Assembly (NCBI RefSeq): GCF_014640535.1
Contig: NZ_BMHD01000002.1
Span: forward strand, 395,353 to 459,352
DNA length: 64,000 bases
Source: Cnuibacter physcomitrellae
Lineage (GTDB): Bacteria; Actinomycetota; Actinomycetes; Actinomycetales; Microbacteriaceae
Direction: 5' to 3'
The stretch's first letter is position 1, and every line of letters starts with the position of its first letter. The translations under genes and the position numbers were made by a program. Shown here in pieces: positions 39,000-48,242 of the stretch. The notes under the pieces were generated by a model. That model was given only the letters and a program-made list of their open reading frames with translations. It was not told where the DNA came from and ran no database searches.

Positions 39000-39989
39000 T
39001 CAGACGTTCTCGTCGTCGTATCCGCCGTAGAAGTGCGCGCCGTCGAAGCCGGGCACGCTGTCCTTCAGCGACAGGCCGAGCTCGACGAGCTTGTCCTTCA
39101 CCTCGTCGACCGACTTCTGACCGAAGTTGCGGATGTTCATCAGCTGCGTCTCGGAGAGGGCGACCAGCTCGGAGACCGTGTTGATGCCCTCGCGCTTGAG
39201 GCAGTTGTAGGAGCGGACCGAGAGGTCGAGGTCCTCGATCGGCACCGACAGCTCGCTGGAGAGCACGGCGTCGACCGGCGCGGGGCCGATCTCGATGCCC
39301 TCGGCCGCGGTGTTGAGCTCGCGGGCGAGACCGAACAGCTCGACGAGCGTGCGACCCGCCGAGGCGATCGCGTCGCGCGGCGTGATGGCCGGCTTGGTCT
39401 CGACGTCGACCACGAGGCGGTCGAAGTCGGTGCGCTCACCGGCACGGGTCGCCTCGACGCGGTAGGTCACCTTGAGGACGGGCGAGTAGATCGAGTCGAT
39501 CGGGATCTGGCCCGCCTCGGAGAACTCGCTGCGGTTCTGGGTGGCCGACACGTAGCCGCGGCCGCGCTCGATGATGAGCTCGAGCTCGAACTTGGCCTTG
39601 TCGTTGAGGGTCGCGATCACGAGGTCGGGGTTGTGGATCTCCACGCCCGCCGGAGCCGAGATGTCGGCCGCGGTGACCTCACCCGACGCGTGCTTGCGCA
39701 GGTAGGCGGTGATGGGCTCGTCGTGCTCGCTCGAGACCACCAGCTGCTTGATGTTCAGGATGATCTCGGTGACGTCCTCCTTGACACCGGGGATCGTCGA
39801 GAACTCGTGGAGCACGCCGTCGATGCGGATGCTCGTCACGGCGGCGCCGGGGATCGACGACAGGAGGGTGCGACGGAGCGAGTTGCCGAGGGTGTAGCCG
39901 AAGCCGGGCTCGAGCGGCTCGATGACGAAGCGCGAGCGGAACTCCGAGATGTTCTCCTCGGTGAGGGTGGGGCGCTGTGCGATGAGCAC
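39000..39989 (-). CDS. rpoA: DNA-directed RNA polymerase subunit alpha
   Basis: 329-residue scaffold of core RNA polymerase. The N-terminal dimerisation domain includes [31 protein letters not shown]. The C-terminal domain holds the UP-element/activator surface [18 protein letters not shown], then [16 protein letters not shown] start with AAAGGAA seven bases upstream. It follows rpsK across a 161-nt structured gap in which rpsD would normally sit. Confidence 0.98.
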   Translation of the reverse strand: MLIAQRPTLTEENISEFRSRFVIEPLEPGFGYTLGNSLRRTLLSSIPGAAVTSIRIDGVLHEFSTIPGVKEDVTEIILNIKQLVVSSEHDEPITAYLRKHASGEVTAADISAPAGVEIHNPDLVIATLNDKAKFELELIIERGRGYVSATQNRSEFSEAGQIPIDSIYSPVLKVTYRVEATRAGERTDFDRLVVDVETKPAITPRDAIASAGRTLVELFGLARELNTAAEGIEIGPAPVDAVLSSELSVPIEDLDLSVRSYNCLKREGINTVSELVALSETQLMNIRNFGQKSVDEVKDKLVELGLSLKDSVPGFDGAHFYGGYDDENV

Positions 39990-40066
39990 TGTGTATTCCT
40001 TTCGGCCAAGCGTCCGCTATATGACGCTTTGCGATACAACCGGGTGGCTGGCCCGATCGAAGTATG

Positions 40067-40152
40067 GAGTTGTCGGGGAGAGGCGGAGGTTCTCGCGAGA
40101 CGCGAGCGGCCCGCCGGATGCGCAGGGCACCCGGCGGGCTGGACGACAACTC
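40067..40152 (-). ncRNA. Candidate structured mRNA element between rpsK and rpoA
   Basis: The 86-nt segment can fold into an outer 9-bp stem (CGACAACTC at 40144-40152 with GAGTTGTCG at 40067-40075). It closes two hairpins: a 9-bp one (40109-40117 with 40131-40139, GCCCGCCGG) and a 6-bp one (40092-40097 with 40101-40106, CTCGCG, 3-nt loop). The outer stem begins inside the rpsK stop codon. It occupies the rpsD slot and may tune rpoA expression by attenuation, RNA processing or protein binding. No known family was recognised. Confidence 0.55.
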
Positions 40153-40549
40153 AGACGCGGCGGCGCTTCGGCGGACGGCAGCCGTTGTGGGCCTGCGGCG
40201 TCACGTCGTTGATCGAGCCCACCTCGAGGCCGGCGGCCTGGAGCGAGCGGATCGCGGTCTCGCGGCCCGAACCCGGGCCCTTGACGAACACGTCGACCTT
40301 CTTCATGCCGTGCTCCTGCGCCTGGCGCGCGGCCGACTCGGCAGCGAGCTGAGCAGCAAACGGGGTCGACTTGCGGGAGCCCTTGAAGCCCACGCCGCCG
40401 GACGACGCCCAGCTGATGACCGCACCGGTGGTGTCGGTGATCGAGACGATCGTGTTGTTGAACGTCGACTTGATGTGGGCCTGGCCCACGGCGACGTTCT
40501 TCTTCTCCTTCTTGCGCGGCTTGCGGACAGCCGACTTGGGGGTAGCCAT
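40151..40549 (-). CDS. rpsK: 30S ribosomal protein S11
   Basis: 132 residues. Basic N-terminus ([15 protein letters not shown]), then [42 protein letters not shown], and the C-terminal [21 protein letters not shown]. Standard S11 of the platform. Preceded by rpsM at 35 nt. The downstream neighbour is rpoA, not rpsD. Confidence 0.98.
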   Translation of the reverse strand: MATPKSAVRKPRKKEKKNVAVGQAHIKSTFNNTIVSITDTTGAVISWASSGGVGFKGSRKSTPFAAQLAAESAARQAQEHGMKKVDVFVKGPGSGRETAIRSLQAAGLEVGSINDVTPQAHNGCRPPKRRRV

Positions 40550-40584
40550 GTAGTGGTCTCCTCAGATCCTGTGGTGTCGGCGGC

Positions 40585-40962
40585 TCAGCGGCCGGCCTTC
40601 TTCTTGCCGGCGACGGTGCGCTTCGGGCCCTTGCGGGTGCGAGCGTTGGTCTTGGTGCGCTGACCGCGGACCGGGAGGCCCTTGCGATGGCGGATGCCCT
40701 CGTACGATCCGATCTCGACCTTGCGGCGGATGTCGGCGGCGACCTCGCGGCGAAGGTCACCCTCCACCTTGAAGTTGCCCTCGATGTGGTCGCGGAGGGC
40801 GACGAGCTGGTCGTCGGTGAGGTCCTTCACGCGGATGTCTCCGCTGATGCCGGTCTCCTCGAGAGTCTTCAGCGCGCGGGTGCGGCCGACTCCGTAGATG
40901 TAGGTGAGTGCGACTTCCACGCGCTTCTCGCGGGGGATGTCGACGCCTGCCAGACGTGCCAT
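40585..40962 (-). CDS. rpsM: 30S ribosomal protein S13
   Basis: 125 residues, [22 protein letters not shown] start, then YGVGRTRA, and [24 protein letters not shown] in the tail that contacts the P-site tRNA. GAGGAGAA precedes the ATG. In front of it is a 140-nt gap with a structured RNA candidate. Confidence 0.98.
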   Translation of the reverse strand: MARLAGVDIPREKRVEVALTYIYGVGRTRALKTLEETGISGDIRVKDLTDDQLVALRDHIEGNFKVEGDLRREVAADIRRKVEIGSYEGIRHRKGLPVRGQRTKTNARTRKGPKRTVAGKKKAGR

Positions 40963-40997
40963 GACGGCATTCTCCTCATGATGAGTGGGAGGTGTGG

Positions 40998-41067
40998 AGC
41001 AGTCCCTGTGCCCCGGCCTCCCACCGGAGGAGTCGGTCCGCGCTGGCGCGGACCTCTCGGGACTGCT
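40998..41067 (-). ncRNA. Candidate structured leader between rpmJ and rpsM
   Basis: A 70-nt segment with an outer 9-bp stem (AGCAGTCCC at 40998-41006 with GGGACTGCT at 41059-41067). It encloses a perfect 8-bp hairpin (GGTCCGCG / CGCGGACC, 41035-41054, 4-nt loop) and a second 5-bp hairpin (CCTCC / GGAGG, 41017-41030). It ends 36 nt before the rpsM start. Position matches where E. coli has its S4-bound alpha-operon leader; sequence similarity to it is not evident. Confidence 0.55.
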
Positions 41068-41102
41068 GGTTCGTGTTCAGTTGTGGATGCTGCGGTAGGG
41101 GC

Positions 41103-41219
41103 TCAGCCCTGGCGCTGCTTGTGACGCGGGTTGCTCTTGCAGATCACCATGACGCGTCCGTTGCGACGGATCACGCGGCAGTGCTCGCACATGGGCTTGA
41201 CGCTGGGGTTGACCTTCAT
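41103..41219 (-). CDS. rpmJ: 50S ribosomal protein L36
   Basis: 38-residue L36: [19 protein letters not shown] at the N-terminus, then [16 protein letters not shown]. It keeps a Cys/His zinc-ribbon set (CEHC, then C and H), so it is the zinc-containing C+ form. It lies 65 nt after infA. Confidence 0.97.
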   Translation of the reverse strand: MKVNPSVKPMCEHCRVIRRNGRVMVICKSNPRHKQRQG

Positions 41220-41284
41220 GATTCTTCTTCTCTCGCTGTCCTCGTACTCCGCGCGGGCGGAGCCGTTACTTTCCGGCCCCAGGC

Positions 41285-41506
41285 CTACTTGTAGCGGTAG
41301 ACGATCCGGCCACGGGTCAGGTCGTACGGGCTCAGCTCCACGATCACACGGTCCTCGGGGAGGATGCGGATGTAGTGCTGCCGCATCTTGCCGGAGATGT
41401 GTGCGAGGACCTTGTGTCCGTTGGTGAGCTCCACCCGGAACATCGCGTTCGGGAGAGCCTCGAGGACTGAGCCCTCGATCTCGATGACGCCGTCTTTCTT
41501 GGCCAT
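41285..41506 (-). CDS. infA: Translation initiation factor IF-1
   Basis: 73 residues from the ATG at 41506 ([20 protein letters not shown]), exactly the usual length. OB-fold motifs [20 protein letters not shown] and [14 protein letters not shown] longer open frame upstream is rejected as leader. First gene of infA-rpmJ-rpsM-rpsK-rpoA-rplQ. Usually map lies just before it; here the mannitol block does. Confidence 0.98.
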   Translation of the reverse strand: MAKKDGVIEIEGSVLEALPNAMFRVELTNGHKVLAHISGKMRQHYIRILPEDRVIVELSPYDLTRGRIVYRYK

Positions 41507-41598
41507 AGCCTCACTGTCGCTGTTGTAGTCTGTGCTGGTCTTGCGAGTGTCCGGACGCGATTCGCGCAGGCGCGAACGCCCGAAAACACCAAACATCG

Positions 41599-41627
41599 AG
41601 CTTACGTTAAACGCCTTCGCGGCGCAA
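41599..41627 (-). promoter_or_regulatory. Promoter of the infA-rplQ operon
   Basis: On the minus strand TTGCGC (-35, 41622-41627), 17-nt spacer, TAAGCT (-10, 41599-41604); leader about 85 nt. The same -35 hexamer is used at groES. The -35 and spacer overlap the 3' arm of the hairpin that appears to end the upstream reductase gene. Confidence 0.65.
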
Positions 41628-41656
41628 GGAGCGCTTTACTCCATCACGCCGCGAAG
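41615..41656 (-). terminator. Probable terminator of the NAD(P)-binding reductase gene
   Basis: 10-bp perfect arms CTTCGCGGCG (41615-41624) and CGCCGCGAAG (41647-41656) with a 22-nt loop that itself contains GGAG/CTCC. It begins 11 nt after the stop and is followed on the minus strand by GCGTTTAAC. Confidence 0.55.
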
Positions 41657-41667
41657 TGCAATGCCGC

Positions 41668-42315
41668 TCAGTGGCCGACGGTGAACCTCCGGCCGGTGTG
41701 CTTCGGCTCCACGATCTCGTCGACGAACGCGAGGGCGAAGTCGGTGCCGGAGATCTCCGACGAGCCGTCCTCCTTCGTGACGAGCACGTCGCCGTTCGTG
41801 CGGTACTCGCCGGTGGTCTCGCCCGGGGCGAACGAGCCGTAGAGCGCGGCGGGGCTGACGTAGAACCACTCCAGATCGCCGCCGTTCGCCTGCAGCCACT
41901 GGAGCACCTCGGCGTGGCTGGACGCCTCGGGCTTCCACGCGTCGAGGAACTCCGCGGTGTCGAGGAGGCGCGGTCCGCCCTCCGCGACGAACGAGCTGCC
42001 GGCGCCGCCGACGACGCCGAGGCGCGCTCCGCCCTGCTTCGCCGCACCGGCGATCGCGGGCGTGAGGGGCAGGAGCACGGGCGCGTTGTCGCCGTCGACG
42101 GCGTGGATGGCGATCACGACGACGTCGTGGTCGGCGGCGACCCGCTCGAGCAGAGCCTGGTCGGCGATGTCGCCCGTCAGGTACTGGACCCCCTCGATCG
42201 GCTCTGCGGGCTCGTGCCGCGACACCGAGGTCACCTCGATCCCCCGGCTCAGCGCCTCGCGCGCGATGTTGCTCCCGGTGTAGCCGGTGCCTCCGATGAT
42301 GGCGATGCTCGTCAC
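41668..42315 (-). CDS. NAD(P)-binding reductase (NmrA/atypical SDR family)
   Basis: 215-residue Rossmann protein. Nucleotide motif IAIIGGTGYTGSNIAREALSRG at the N-terminus, YLTGDIADQALLERVAADHDVVV, then GGAGSSFV and WFYVSPAALYG. This resembles YwnB/BVR-B-like NAD(P)H-dependent reductases, which lack the classical YxxxK catalytic pair; the substrate is unknown. GTG start with AGAAGGA upstream. Divergent from an AraC-type regulator by 82 bp, the typical layout of a regulator and its single target. Confidence 0.85.
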   Translation of the reverse strand: MTSIAIIGGTGYTGSNIAREALSRGIEVTSVSRHEPAEPIEGVQYLTGDIADQALLERVAADHDVVVIAIHAVDGDNAPVLLPLTPAIAGAAKQGGARLGVVGGAGSSFVAEGGPRLLDTAEFLDAWKPEASSHAEVLQWLQANGGDLEWFYVSPAALYGSFAPGETTGEYRTNGDVLVTKEDGSSEISGTDFALAFVDEIVEPKHTGRRFTVGH

Positions 42316-42338
42316 GGTCGTCCTTCTCTCTCTAGCTT

Positions 42339-42382
42339 GACCGCATCCGATTCTTCTCCCCGGGAAGAGGATCCGCGCGGTC
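42339..42382. promoter_or_regulatory. Imperfect palindrome between the reductase and AraC genes
   Basis: Nested complementary pieces in the divergent gap: GACCGC (42339-42344) with GCGGTC (42377-42382), and TCTTC with GAAGA around 42354-42368. A plausible operator for the AraC-type regulator. By eye only. Confidence 0.35.
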
Positions 42383-42397
42383 GCGGTTGGACAGGAC

Positions 42398-43264
42398 ATG
42401 GTGGATTCGGGACACTCCCTCATCGAGCGCATCGCCTACTCGCCGCGCTCCGGCCGCGAGTACGAGGTGGAGGCGAGCCCGATCTCCGCGATGCGGGCCG
42501 CGCTCGACCCGACTCGGTTCCGGGCGCCTCAGCGCGTGGAGTTCCACCTCCTCCTCGTGGTCGCCTCCGGGGCGTCGACGCACATGCTCGACTTCACCGA
42601 GCACGAGCTGGGCCCGCGCACCGTCCTCTGGGCCCGGCCCGGTCAGGTGCAGCGCTGGGGCGACCTCAGCGACCTCGATGCCACCGCCGTGATCTTCCCC
42701 GCCGGCGTGGTCGACCCGGCGACGGATGCGCTGGCGTCGGTCGAGCAGCCCTCCGGCCCCCGCTTCTGGCGGCTCGACGACGCGGCCTGGGCAGACGTCT
42801 CGGCCCTGGTGAGCGTGCTGCGCACCTCGCACGAGGCGGTCGGCGGCTGCATCCGCAGCGAGGCCAGGCGCGCCGCCTCCCGCCACGCGCTCGAGGCGCT
42901 CCTGCTTCGCCTGGCCGGCACCACCACGACTCAACCGGTGTCGGCCGGGTCCGAGGCCTACCTCGCGTTCCGCGACGCCGTCGAGCGCGACTTCGCGGTG
43001 GAGCACAACGTGGCCGGCTACGCCTCGCGCCTGGGCTACTCGGTGCGCACGCTCTCCCGGGCGACCCGCACGGCCACCGGCGCGAGCCCGAAGGAGGTGG
43101 TCGACCAACGCATCCTCCTGGAGGCCAAGCGCCTCCTCGCCCACACGGAGCTGCCCGTCGCCCGCGTCGGCGCCTCCCTCGGGTTCAGCGACCCGTCGAA
43201 CTTCACCGCCTGGTTCACCACCCGCGAGCGCCTCTCCCCCGCCGCCTTCCGCGCCTCCCTCTGA
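42398..43264 (+). CDS. AraC family transcriptional regulator
   Basis: 288 residues. The N-terminal half looks like a cupin sensor (EFHLLLVVASGASTHMLDF, GPRTVLWARPGQVQRWG). The C-terminal 100 residues hold two helix-turn-helices: VAGYASRLGYSVRTLSRATR, and VARVGASLGFSDPSNFTAWF followed by the AraC signature ending SPAAFRASL. It probably controls the divergent reductase. Inducer unknown. Confidence 0.9.
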   Translation: MVDSGHSLIERIAYSPRSGREYEVEASPISAMRAALDPTRFRAPQRVEFHLLLVVASGASTHMLDFTEHELGPRTVLWARPGQVQRWGDLSDLDATAVIFPAGVVDPATDALASVEQPSGPRFWRLDDAAWADVSALVSVLRTSHEAVGGCIRSEARRAASRHALEALLLRLAGTTTTQPVSAGSEAYLAFRDAVERDFAVEHNVAGYASRLGYSVRTLSRATRTATGASPKEVVDQRILLEAKRLLAHTELPVARVGASLGFSDPSNFTAWFTTRERLSPAAFRASL

Positions 43265-43288
43265 CCGCCGCCCAGGCCGCGGCCGAGG

Positions 43289-44434
43289 TCAGCGGGCGGA
43301 CTGGACGGCGGCGACGGTGGAGACGACGTGGGGGAAGAGGGGGTGGGACTCCTCGAGGCCCGTGACCTGCGCCGTGAACTCCTCGGCCGAGAGCGTCCCG
43401 AGCAGGGTCGCGAGCTCGGCGCTCTGCGGGTCGGACGCCGGGTCGAAGCGGAGGGCGTCGGCGACCGCCGTGAGCAGCGCCGTGAACGGCAGGCCGCGTT
43501 CCGCCAGCTCGGCCGCGGGGCCGATGAACCGCTCGTGGCGGCTGAGCTTCCGGAGCGGCTGCCGGCCGACGCGCTCGGGGGTGTCGGTCAGGTAGGGGTT
43601 GGCGAAGCGGATGAGGTTCTTCTCGAGGTACGCCTCCTGCGTCGCGGGGTCGAACTCGTGCTTGGCCACGAGCAGAGCCTTCGTCTCCTGCAGCACGCCC
43701 TTCACCGCCGCGAACACCGACGGCACCGCCAGCGCCTCCGAGAGGGTGGACGCCCCTTCGACCCAGGCCGCGTAGGCCAGCGTGGCGTGGCCCGTGTTCA
43801 CGGTGAAGAGCTTCCGCTCGATGTAGGGCGCGAGGTCGGGCACGAAGTGGGCGTCGGGGATGTCGGGCACCGCCGCATCGAACGGCCCCGACTCGATCGC
43901 CCACTCGAAGAAGTCCTCCACCGTGACGTCGAGTCCGGCATCCGGCGCCTGGTTCGGCACGATGCGATCGACCGCCGTGTTGGCGAACACCGCGCGCGAG
44001 AGGGCGGACACGTCGGGCACCAGGGCCGACGTGATCTCCGCCTTCAGCGCATCCGTGGCGTTGATGGCGTTCTCGCACGCCATCACCGTCACGGGCGGGA
44101 GCGCGGACGATCGCGCGGCGAGACCCCGCGCGATCACCGGGGCGATGAAGCGGAGCACCGTCGGACCCACGGCGCACGTCACGACGTCGGCGGTCGCGAT
44201 CTCGGCGACCACCGCCTCCTCGTGGGTGGCGCTGTTGATCGCACGGAAGCCGGTGACGGTCTCGGTGGATCCCTGCTCGCCCACCTCGTGCACGACGTAG
44301 CTGTCGGCCGCCGCGAGGGCGTCGATGAGCGACGCGTTCACGTCGGCGAACACCACCTCGTATCCCGCCCGGTGGAGGATCAGCCCGACGAATCCGCGGC
44401 CGATGTTGCCGGCGCCGAAGTGCACCGCTTTCAT
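43289..44434 (-). CDS. mtlD: Mannitol-1-phosphate 5-dehydrogenase
   Basis: Oxidises mannitol-1-phosphate to fructose-6-phosphate with NAD+. 381 residues: [20 protein letters not shown] (NAD motif), [22 protein letters not shown], and [17 protein letters not shown] with the catalytic Lys. Last gene of the operon EIIB-ptsH-ptsI-mtlA-mtlF-mtlD, 8 nt after mtlF. Confidence 0.96.
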   Translation of the reverse strand: MKAVHFGAGNIGRGFVGLILHRAGYEVVFADVNASLIDALAAADSYVVHEVGEQGSTETVTGFRAINSATHEEAVVAEIATADVVTCAVGPTVLRFIAPVIARGLAARSSALPPVTVMACENAINATDALKAEITSALVPDVSALSRAVFANTAVDRIVPNQAPDAGLDVTVEDFFEWAIESGPFDAAVPDIPDAHFVPDLAPYIERKLFTVNTGHATLAYAAWVEGASTLSEALAVPSVFAAVKGVLQETKALLVAKHEFDPATQEAYLEKNLIRFANPYLTDTPERVGRQPLRKLSRHERFIGPAAELAERGLPFTALLTAVADALRFDPASDPQSAELATLLGTLSAEEFTAQVTGLEESHPLFPHVVSTVAAVQSAR

Positions 44435-44442
44435 GCGTTCTC

Positions 44443-44877
44443 CTAGTCGTTGATGTCACCGAGGAGGTCGAGGACCTCCTCGGGGGTCGAGGCGGCGACG
44501 AGCTTGGCCACGTCGTCCTCCTCGCTGAACACGATCGCGATCTTGGTGAGGATCTCGAGGTGCCCGTTCTCCTTGCCGGCGATGCCGACGACGAAGCGCA
44601 CCTCCTCGCCGCCCCAGTCGATCGGCTCGTCGTACCGCACGAACGAGAGCGCGGACTCCAGGATCGTGTCCTTGCCCTCGTTCGTGCCGTGCGGGATGGC
44701 GAGGAGGTTCCCCATGTAGGTCGACACGGTGTTCTCGCGCTGGAGCATGTAGTCCAGGTACTCCGGGGTGACGGCTCCGGCCTCCGTGAGGATGGCCGCC
44801 GCCTCGGCGATGGCGCCGTCGCGGTCGGTGGCCGTGCCACCGAGCCGGATCTGCGAGAGCTCGAGTACGTTCGCCAT
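44443..44877 (-). CDS. mtlF: PTS mannitol-specific EIIA component
   Basis: 144-residue EIIA of the mannitol/fructose class. It accepts phosphate from HPr and passes it to the EIIB domain of MtlA. Active His63 in [13 protein letters not shown]. The rest ([32 protein letters not shown]) fits MtlF. Separate from EIICB, as in Gram-positive systems. 26 nt after mtlA. Confidence 0.96.
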   Translation of the reverse strand: MANVLELSQIRLGGTATDRDGAIAEAAAILTEAGAVTPEYLDYMLQRENTVSTYMGNLLAIPHGTNEGKDTILESALSFVRYDEPIDWGGEEVRFVVGIAGKENGHLEILTKIAIVFSEEDDVAKLVAASTPEEVLDLLGDIND

Positions 44878-44903
44878 GGGGATCTCCTTCTCCTTCGTAC
44901 GCG

Positions 44904-46508
44904 CTAGGCCTGCGCGTTCTGCTCTCTCAGTTTGTCGACCACTTCGTCATAACGGGGAGAGTTCATGAAGTTGTCGACGGAGACGTGCTCGGCGCTCGGC
45001 GTCCTCTCCTGCGCGCGCGGGGTGAGCTCACGCTGCGTGATGACCAGGTCGACGTCGTCGTCGAGGTTCGCGATCGCCTTGTTGACGACCGTGACCCCCT
45101 CGATGCCCGCCTTCTTGATCTTGTTCCGCAGCACCGACGCGCCCATGGCGCTCGAGCCCATGCCGGCGTCGCAGGCGAACACGATGTTGCGGATGGGACG
45201 GGTGTCGGTGAGCAGCGAGGTCTCCTCGGCCACGGCCTCGGCGTCGCCCGCGGGGACGCCCTCGGCGCGCAGGTTGCCGAGCACGCTCGACTCCTTGCCC
45301 TTGTTCGCCTCGGTCTGCGCGATCGCCGCGGACAGGTCGCCCGCGTTCTCGTTGAGCAGGTCGCGCTTGCGGCTCGCCCGCAGGATGACCGCGGTGACGA
45401 GGAACGACACGGCGGCGGCGCAGATCACCGAGAGGATGACGCCGATGTAGCTGTCGGGCGCGGTCTGCAGCAGCACCGCGAAGATGCTGCCCGGCGAGGC
45501 CGGGGCGCGCAGGCCCGAGTTGAACAGCACGTTGACGGCCACGCCGGTCGCGCCACCGGCGATCGCCGCCAGGATCGTGATCGGCTTCGACAGCACGTAC
45601 GGGAAGTAGATCTCGTGGATGCCGCCGAAGAACTGGATGATGATCGCGCCGGGCGCGCTGGCCTTGGCCAGGCCGATCCCGAAGATCGAGAACGCGAGCA
45701 GGATGCCCAGGCCCGGACCGGGGTTGGCCTCGATGAGGAACAGGATCGACTTGCCCTGCTCCGCCACCTGCTGCACGCCGAGCGGGGTGAAGACACCGTG
45801 GTTGATCGCGTTGTTGAGGAAGAGGACCTTGCCGGGCTCGACCAGGATCGACGCCAGCGGCAGCAGGCCGATGCTGATCAGCCAGTTCACGCCGGCCTCG
45901 AGAGCCTTCGAGAGGAACTCGACCACCGGGGCGATGCCGAAGAACCCGGCAAGGGCCAGCAGGAAGCCGAGGATGCCCGCCGAGAAGTTGTCGACCAGCA
46001 TCTCGAAGCCGGGACGGATCTTGCCGGCCCAGATCTTGTCGATCTGCTTGATCAGCCAGGCGCCGAGCGGACCCATGATCATCGCGCCGATGAACATCGG
46101 GATGCTCGCGCCGACGATGACGCCCATGGTCGCGATGGTCCCGACCACACCGCCTCGCGCGCCGTAGACCATGCGGCCACCGGTGTTCGCGATGAGGAGG
46201 GGCAGGAGGTAGGTGATCATCGGGCTGACGAGTCCGACGTACTGCGGGAACGTGGTCCCGTCGTCGGCCTGCGCGAGCGCCGTCGCCGCACCCTGCCAGC
46301 CGATCAGGTCGGCGTTGCCGAAGCCGCCGAGGATGCCGTTGGGCAGCCATCCGGTCGCGATGAAGAACGAGGTGATGAGACCCCACGCGATGAACGCGGG
46401 GATGTTCGGCATGACCATGCCGGAGAGGAACGTGCCGAATCGCTGGACGCGCACGCGCGCGCCGCCGCCCTTCTGGGCGCCTGCCTGGGGTGGTGACGTC
46501 GTTGTCAT
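44904..46508 (-). CDS. mtlA: PTS mannitol-specific EIICB component
   Basis: 534-residue membrane permease. EIIC domain (residues 20-350) with about eight hydrophobic segments, including FLSGMVMPNIPAFIAWGL and the substrate motif FFGGIHEIYFPYV. The EIIB domain is near residues 435-525 with the phospho-Cys in FACDAGMGSSAMGASVLR. It lacks a fused EIIA, which is mtlF. Lies 57 nt after ptsI. Confidence 0.96.
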   Translation of the reverse strand: MTTTSPPQAGAQKGGGARVRVQRFGTFLSGMVMPNIPAFIAWGLITSFFIATGWLPNGILGGFGNADLIGWQGAATALAQADDGTTFPQYVGLVSPMITYLLPLLIANTGGRMVYGARGGVVGTIATMGVIVGASIPMFIGAMIMGPLGAWLIKQIDKIWAGKIRPGFEMLVDNFSAGILGFLLALAGFFGIAPVVEFLSKALEAGVNWLISIGLLPLASILVEPGKVLFLNNAINHGVFTPLGVQQVAEQGKSILFLIEANPGPGLGILLAFSIFGIGLAKASAPGAIIIQFFGGIHEIYFPYVLSKPITILAAIAGGATGVAVNVLFNSGLRAPASPGSIFAVLLQTAPDSYIGVILSVICAAAVSFLVTAVILRASRKRDLLNENAGDLSAAIAQTEANKGKESSVLGNLRAEGVPAGDAEAVAEETSLLTDTRPIRNIVFACDAGMGSSAMGASVLRNKIKKAGIEGVTVVNKAIANLDDDVDLVITQRELTPRAQERTPSAEHVSVDNFMNSPRYDEVVDKLREQNAQA

Positions 46509-46565
46509 GACGAGTGCTCCGTTTCTGGTGTGTGGTGTGGTGCGATCACAGGTGGGAAGGGTGGA

Positions 46566-48242
46566 TCAGGTTCCGGCGGCAGCCGAGGTGACGGCCGCTC
46601 GCGCTTCCACCGCGCTCGACTCGGAGAGCGCGAGAGCGGCGAAGCGGCGGGCTTCGTCGAGGGTGTGACGGGCGAGCTCGCTGCGCACGTCGGCCAGGGC
46701 CGCCGGCGACATCGAGAGGGTGGTCGCGCCGAGTCCGACGAGGACCACGGCGAGCAGCGGATCCGCGGCCGCCTCACCGCAGATGCCGACGGGCTTGCCG
46801 AGCTCGGCTCCCGCTCGGCCGACCTCGCCGACGAGCTTCAGCACCGCCGGGTGCCAGGGGTCCTGGAACGAGGCGACGGAGCCGAGGAGCCGATCTGCGG
46901 CGAGGGTGTACTGGGTGAGGTCGTTGGTGCCGATCGAGGCGAAGTCCGCCACCGCGAGGATGCGGTCCGCCAGCAGCGCAGAGGACGGCACCTCGACCAT
47001 CACGCCGGCCGTCTTCAGACCCAGCTCGCGCGCGAGCTGCGTGAAGTAGCGGGTCTCCTCGACCGTGGAGACCATGGGGGCCATGACCCACAGGTCGGCC
47101 TCCGTCGCCGCATCCGCGGCCGCGAGCGCGGTCAGCTGATCACGCAGCACGGACTCGTTGGCACGGAGGGCGCGCAGACCGCGGAGTCCGAGCGCCGGGT
47201 TCTCCTCGGCGGAGTCGTTGAGGAAGCTCAGCGGCTTGTCCGCGCCGGCGTCGAGCGCGCGGACCACGACCTTCCGGCCGGGGAACGCCTCGAGGAGGGC
47301 GGTGTACTGCGCGGTCTGGTCGGCGACGCTCGGAGCGGTCTCGGCGTCGAGGAAGAGGAACTCGGTGCGGAACAGGCCCACACCCTCGGCTCCCTTCGCC
47401 ACCGCGTCGGCGGCGCCCTTCGACGATCCGAGGTTCGCCAGCAGGGGGACGGCGGTGCCGTCGGCGAGCGCGCCGGGACCGACCGGCGCCGATGCGGCAG
47501 CACGATCCGCGGCCGCGCGGTCGACGGCCGACGCACGCTCGTCGTCCGACGGGGAGAGGGTCACACGACCGGTCGCCGCGTCGACGATCACCTCGGTGCC
47601 GTCGGCGAGCGAGAGGGCGCCCGCCACTCCCACGACGGCGATGATCGCCTTCTCGCGGGCCAGGATCGCGGTGTGCGACGTCGGCCCTCCCTCGCTCGTG
47701 ACGAGCGCCAGGACCTTCTCCAGGTCGAGCAGCGCGGTGTCGGCCGGCGCCAGATCGCGCGCGACGAGGACGAACGGCGTGTCCGACTCGGGGACCCCGG
47801 GGGCGGGGACGCCGCGGAGGTGTGCGACCACCCGCTGCGACACGTCGTCGAGATCCGTCGCCCGTTCCCCCATGTACCCGCCCATGCTCACGAGCAGGTC
47901 ACGGAACGCGGCGAAGGCGTCGAAGACGGCACGCTCGGCGGTCGAGCCTCCGTCGATGCGGGCGGCGACGTCGTCGGCGAGCGTCGGATCCTCGGCCATG
48001 AAGGCCTGCGCCTCGAGCACGTCCTTCGCCGATCCGCCGGCGCGCTCGCCCCGGTGGCGGATGACGGCCGCGGTCGCGGCGAGCGACGCGCGCGCCCGCT
48101 CCTTCTCCGCATCCGGGCCGAGGGTCGACGGCGTCGCCTCGGGCTCGGGGAGCGGGTCGGGCATGCGCAGCACGGTCCCGACGGCGATGCCGCGTCCGAT
48201 CCCGGTGCCCGTCAGCGTCGACGTCACCTCGTCGCCCGACAT
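46566..48242 (-). CDS. ptsI: Phosphoenolpyruvate-protein phosphotransferase (EI)
   Basis: General PTS enzyme I: takes phosphate from PEP and gives it to HPr. 558 residues (E. coli 575). Active His190 in SEGGPTSHTAILARE. The C-terminal PEP barrel carries LFRTEFLFLD, VMVEVPSSALLAD, IGTNDLTQYTLAADR and the loop Cys in GICGEAA. Its ATG overlaps the HPr stop (TGATG). Its presence inside a mannitol operon is unusual, since ptsI and ptsH are normally housekeeping genes elsewhere. Confidence 0.96.
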   Translation of the reverse strand: MSGDEVTSTLTGTGIGRGIAVGTVLRMPDPLPEPEATPSTLGPDAEKERARASLAATAAVIRHRGERAGGSAKDVLEAQAFMAEDPTLADDVAARIDGGSTAERAVFDAFAAFRDLLVSMGGYMGERATDLDDVSQRVVAHLRGVPAPGVPESDTPFVLVARDLAPADTALLDLEKVLALVTSEGGPTSHTAILAREKAIIAVVGVAGALSLADGTEVIVDAATGRVTLSPSDDERASAVDRAAADRAAASAPVGPGALADGTAVPLLANLGSSKGAADAVAKGAEGVGLFRTEFLFLDAETAPSVADQTAQYTALLEAFPGRKVVVRALDAGADKPLSFLNDSAEENPALGLRGLRALRANESVLRDQLTALAAADAATEADLWVMAPMVSTVEETRYFTQLARELGLKTAGVMVEVPSSALLADRILAVADFASIGTNDLTQYTLAADRLLGSVASFQDPWHPAVLKLVGEVGRAGAELGKPVGICGEAAADPLLAVVLVGLGATTLSMSPAALADVRSELARHTLDEARRFAALALSESSAVEARAAVTSAAAGT

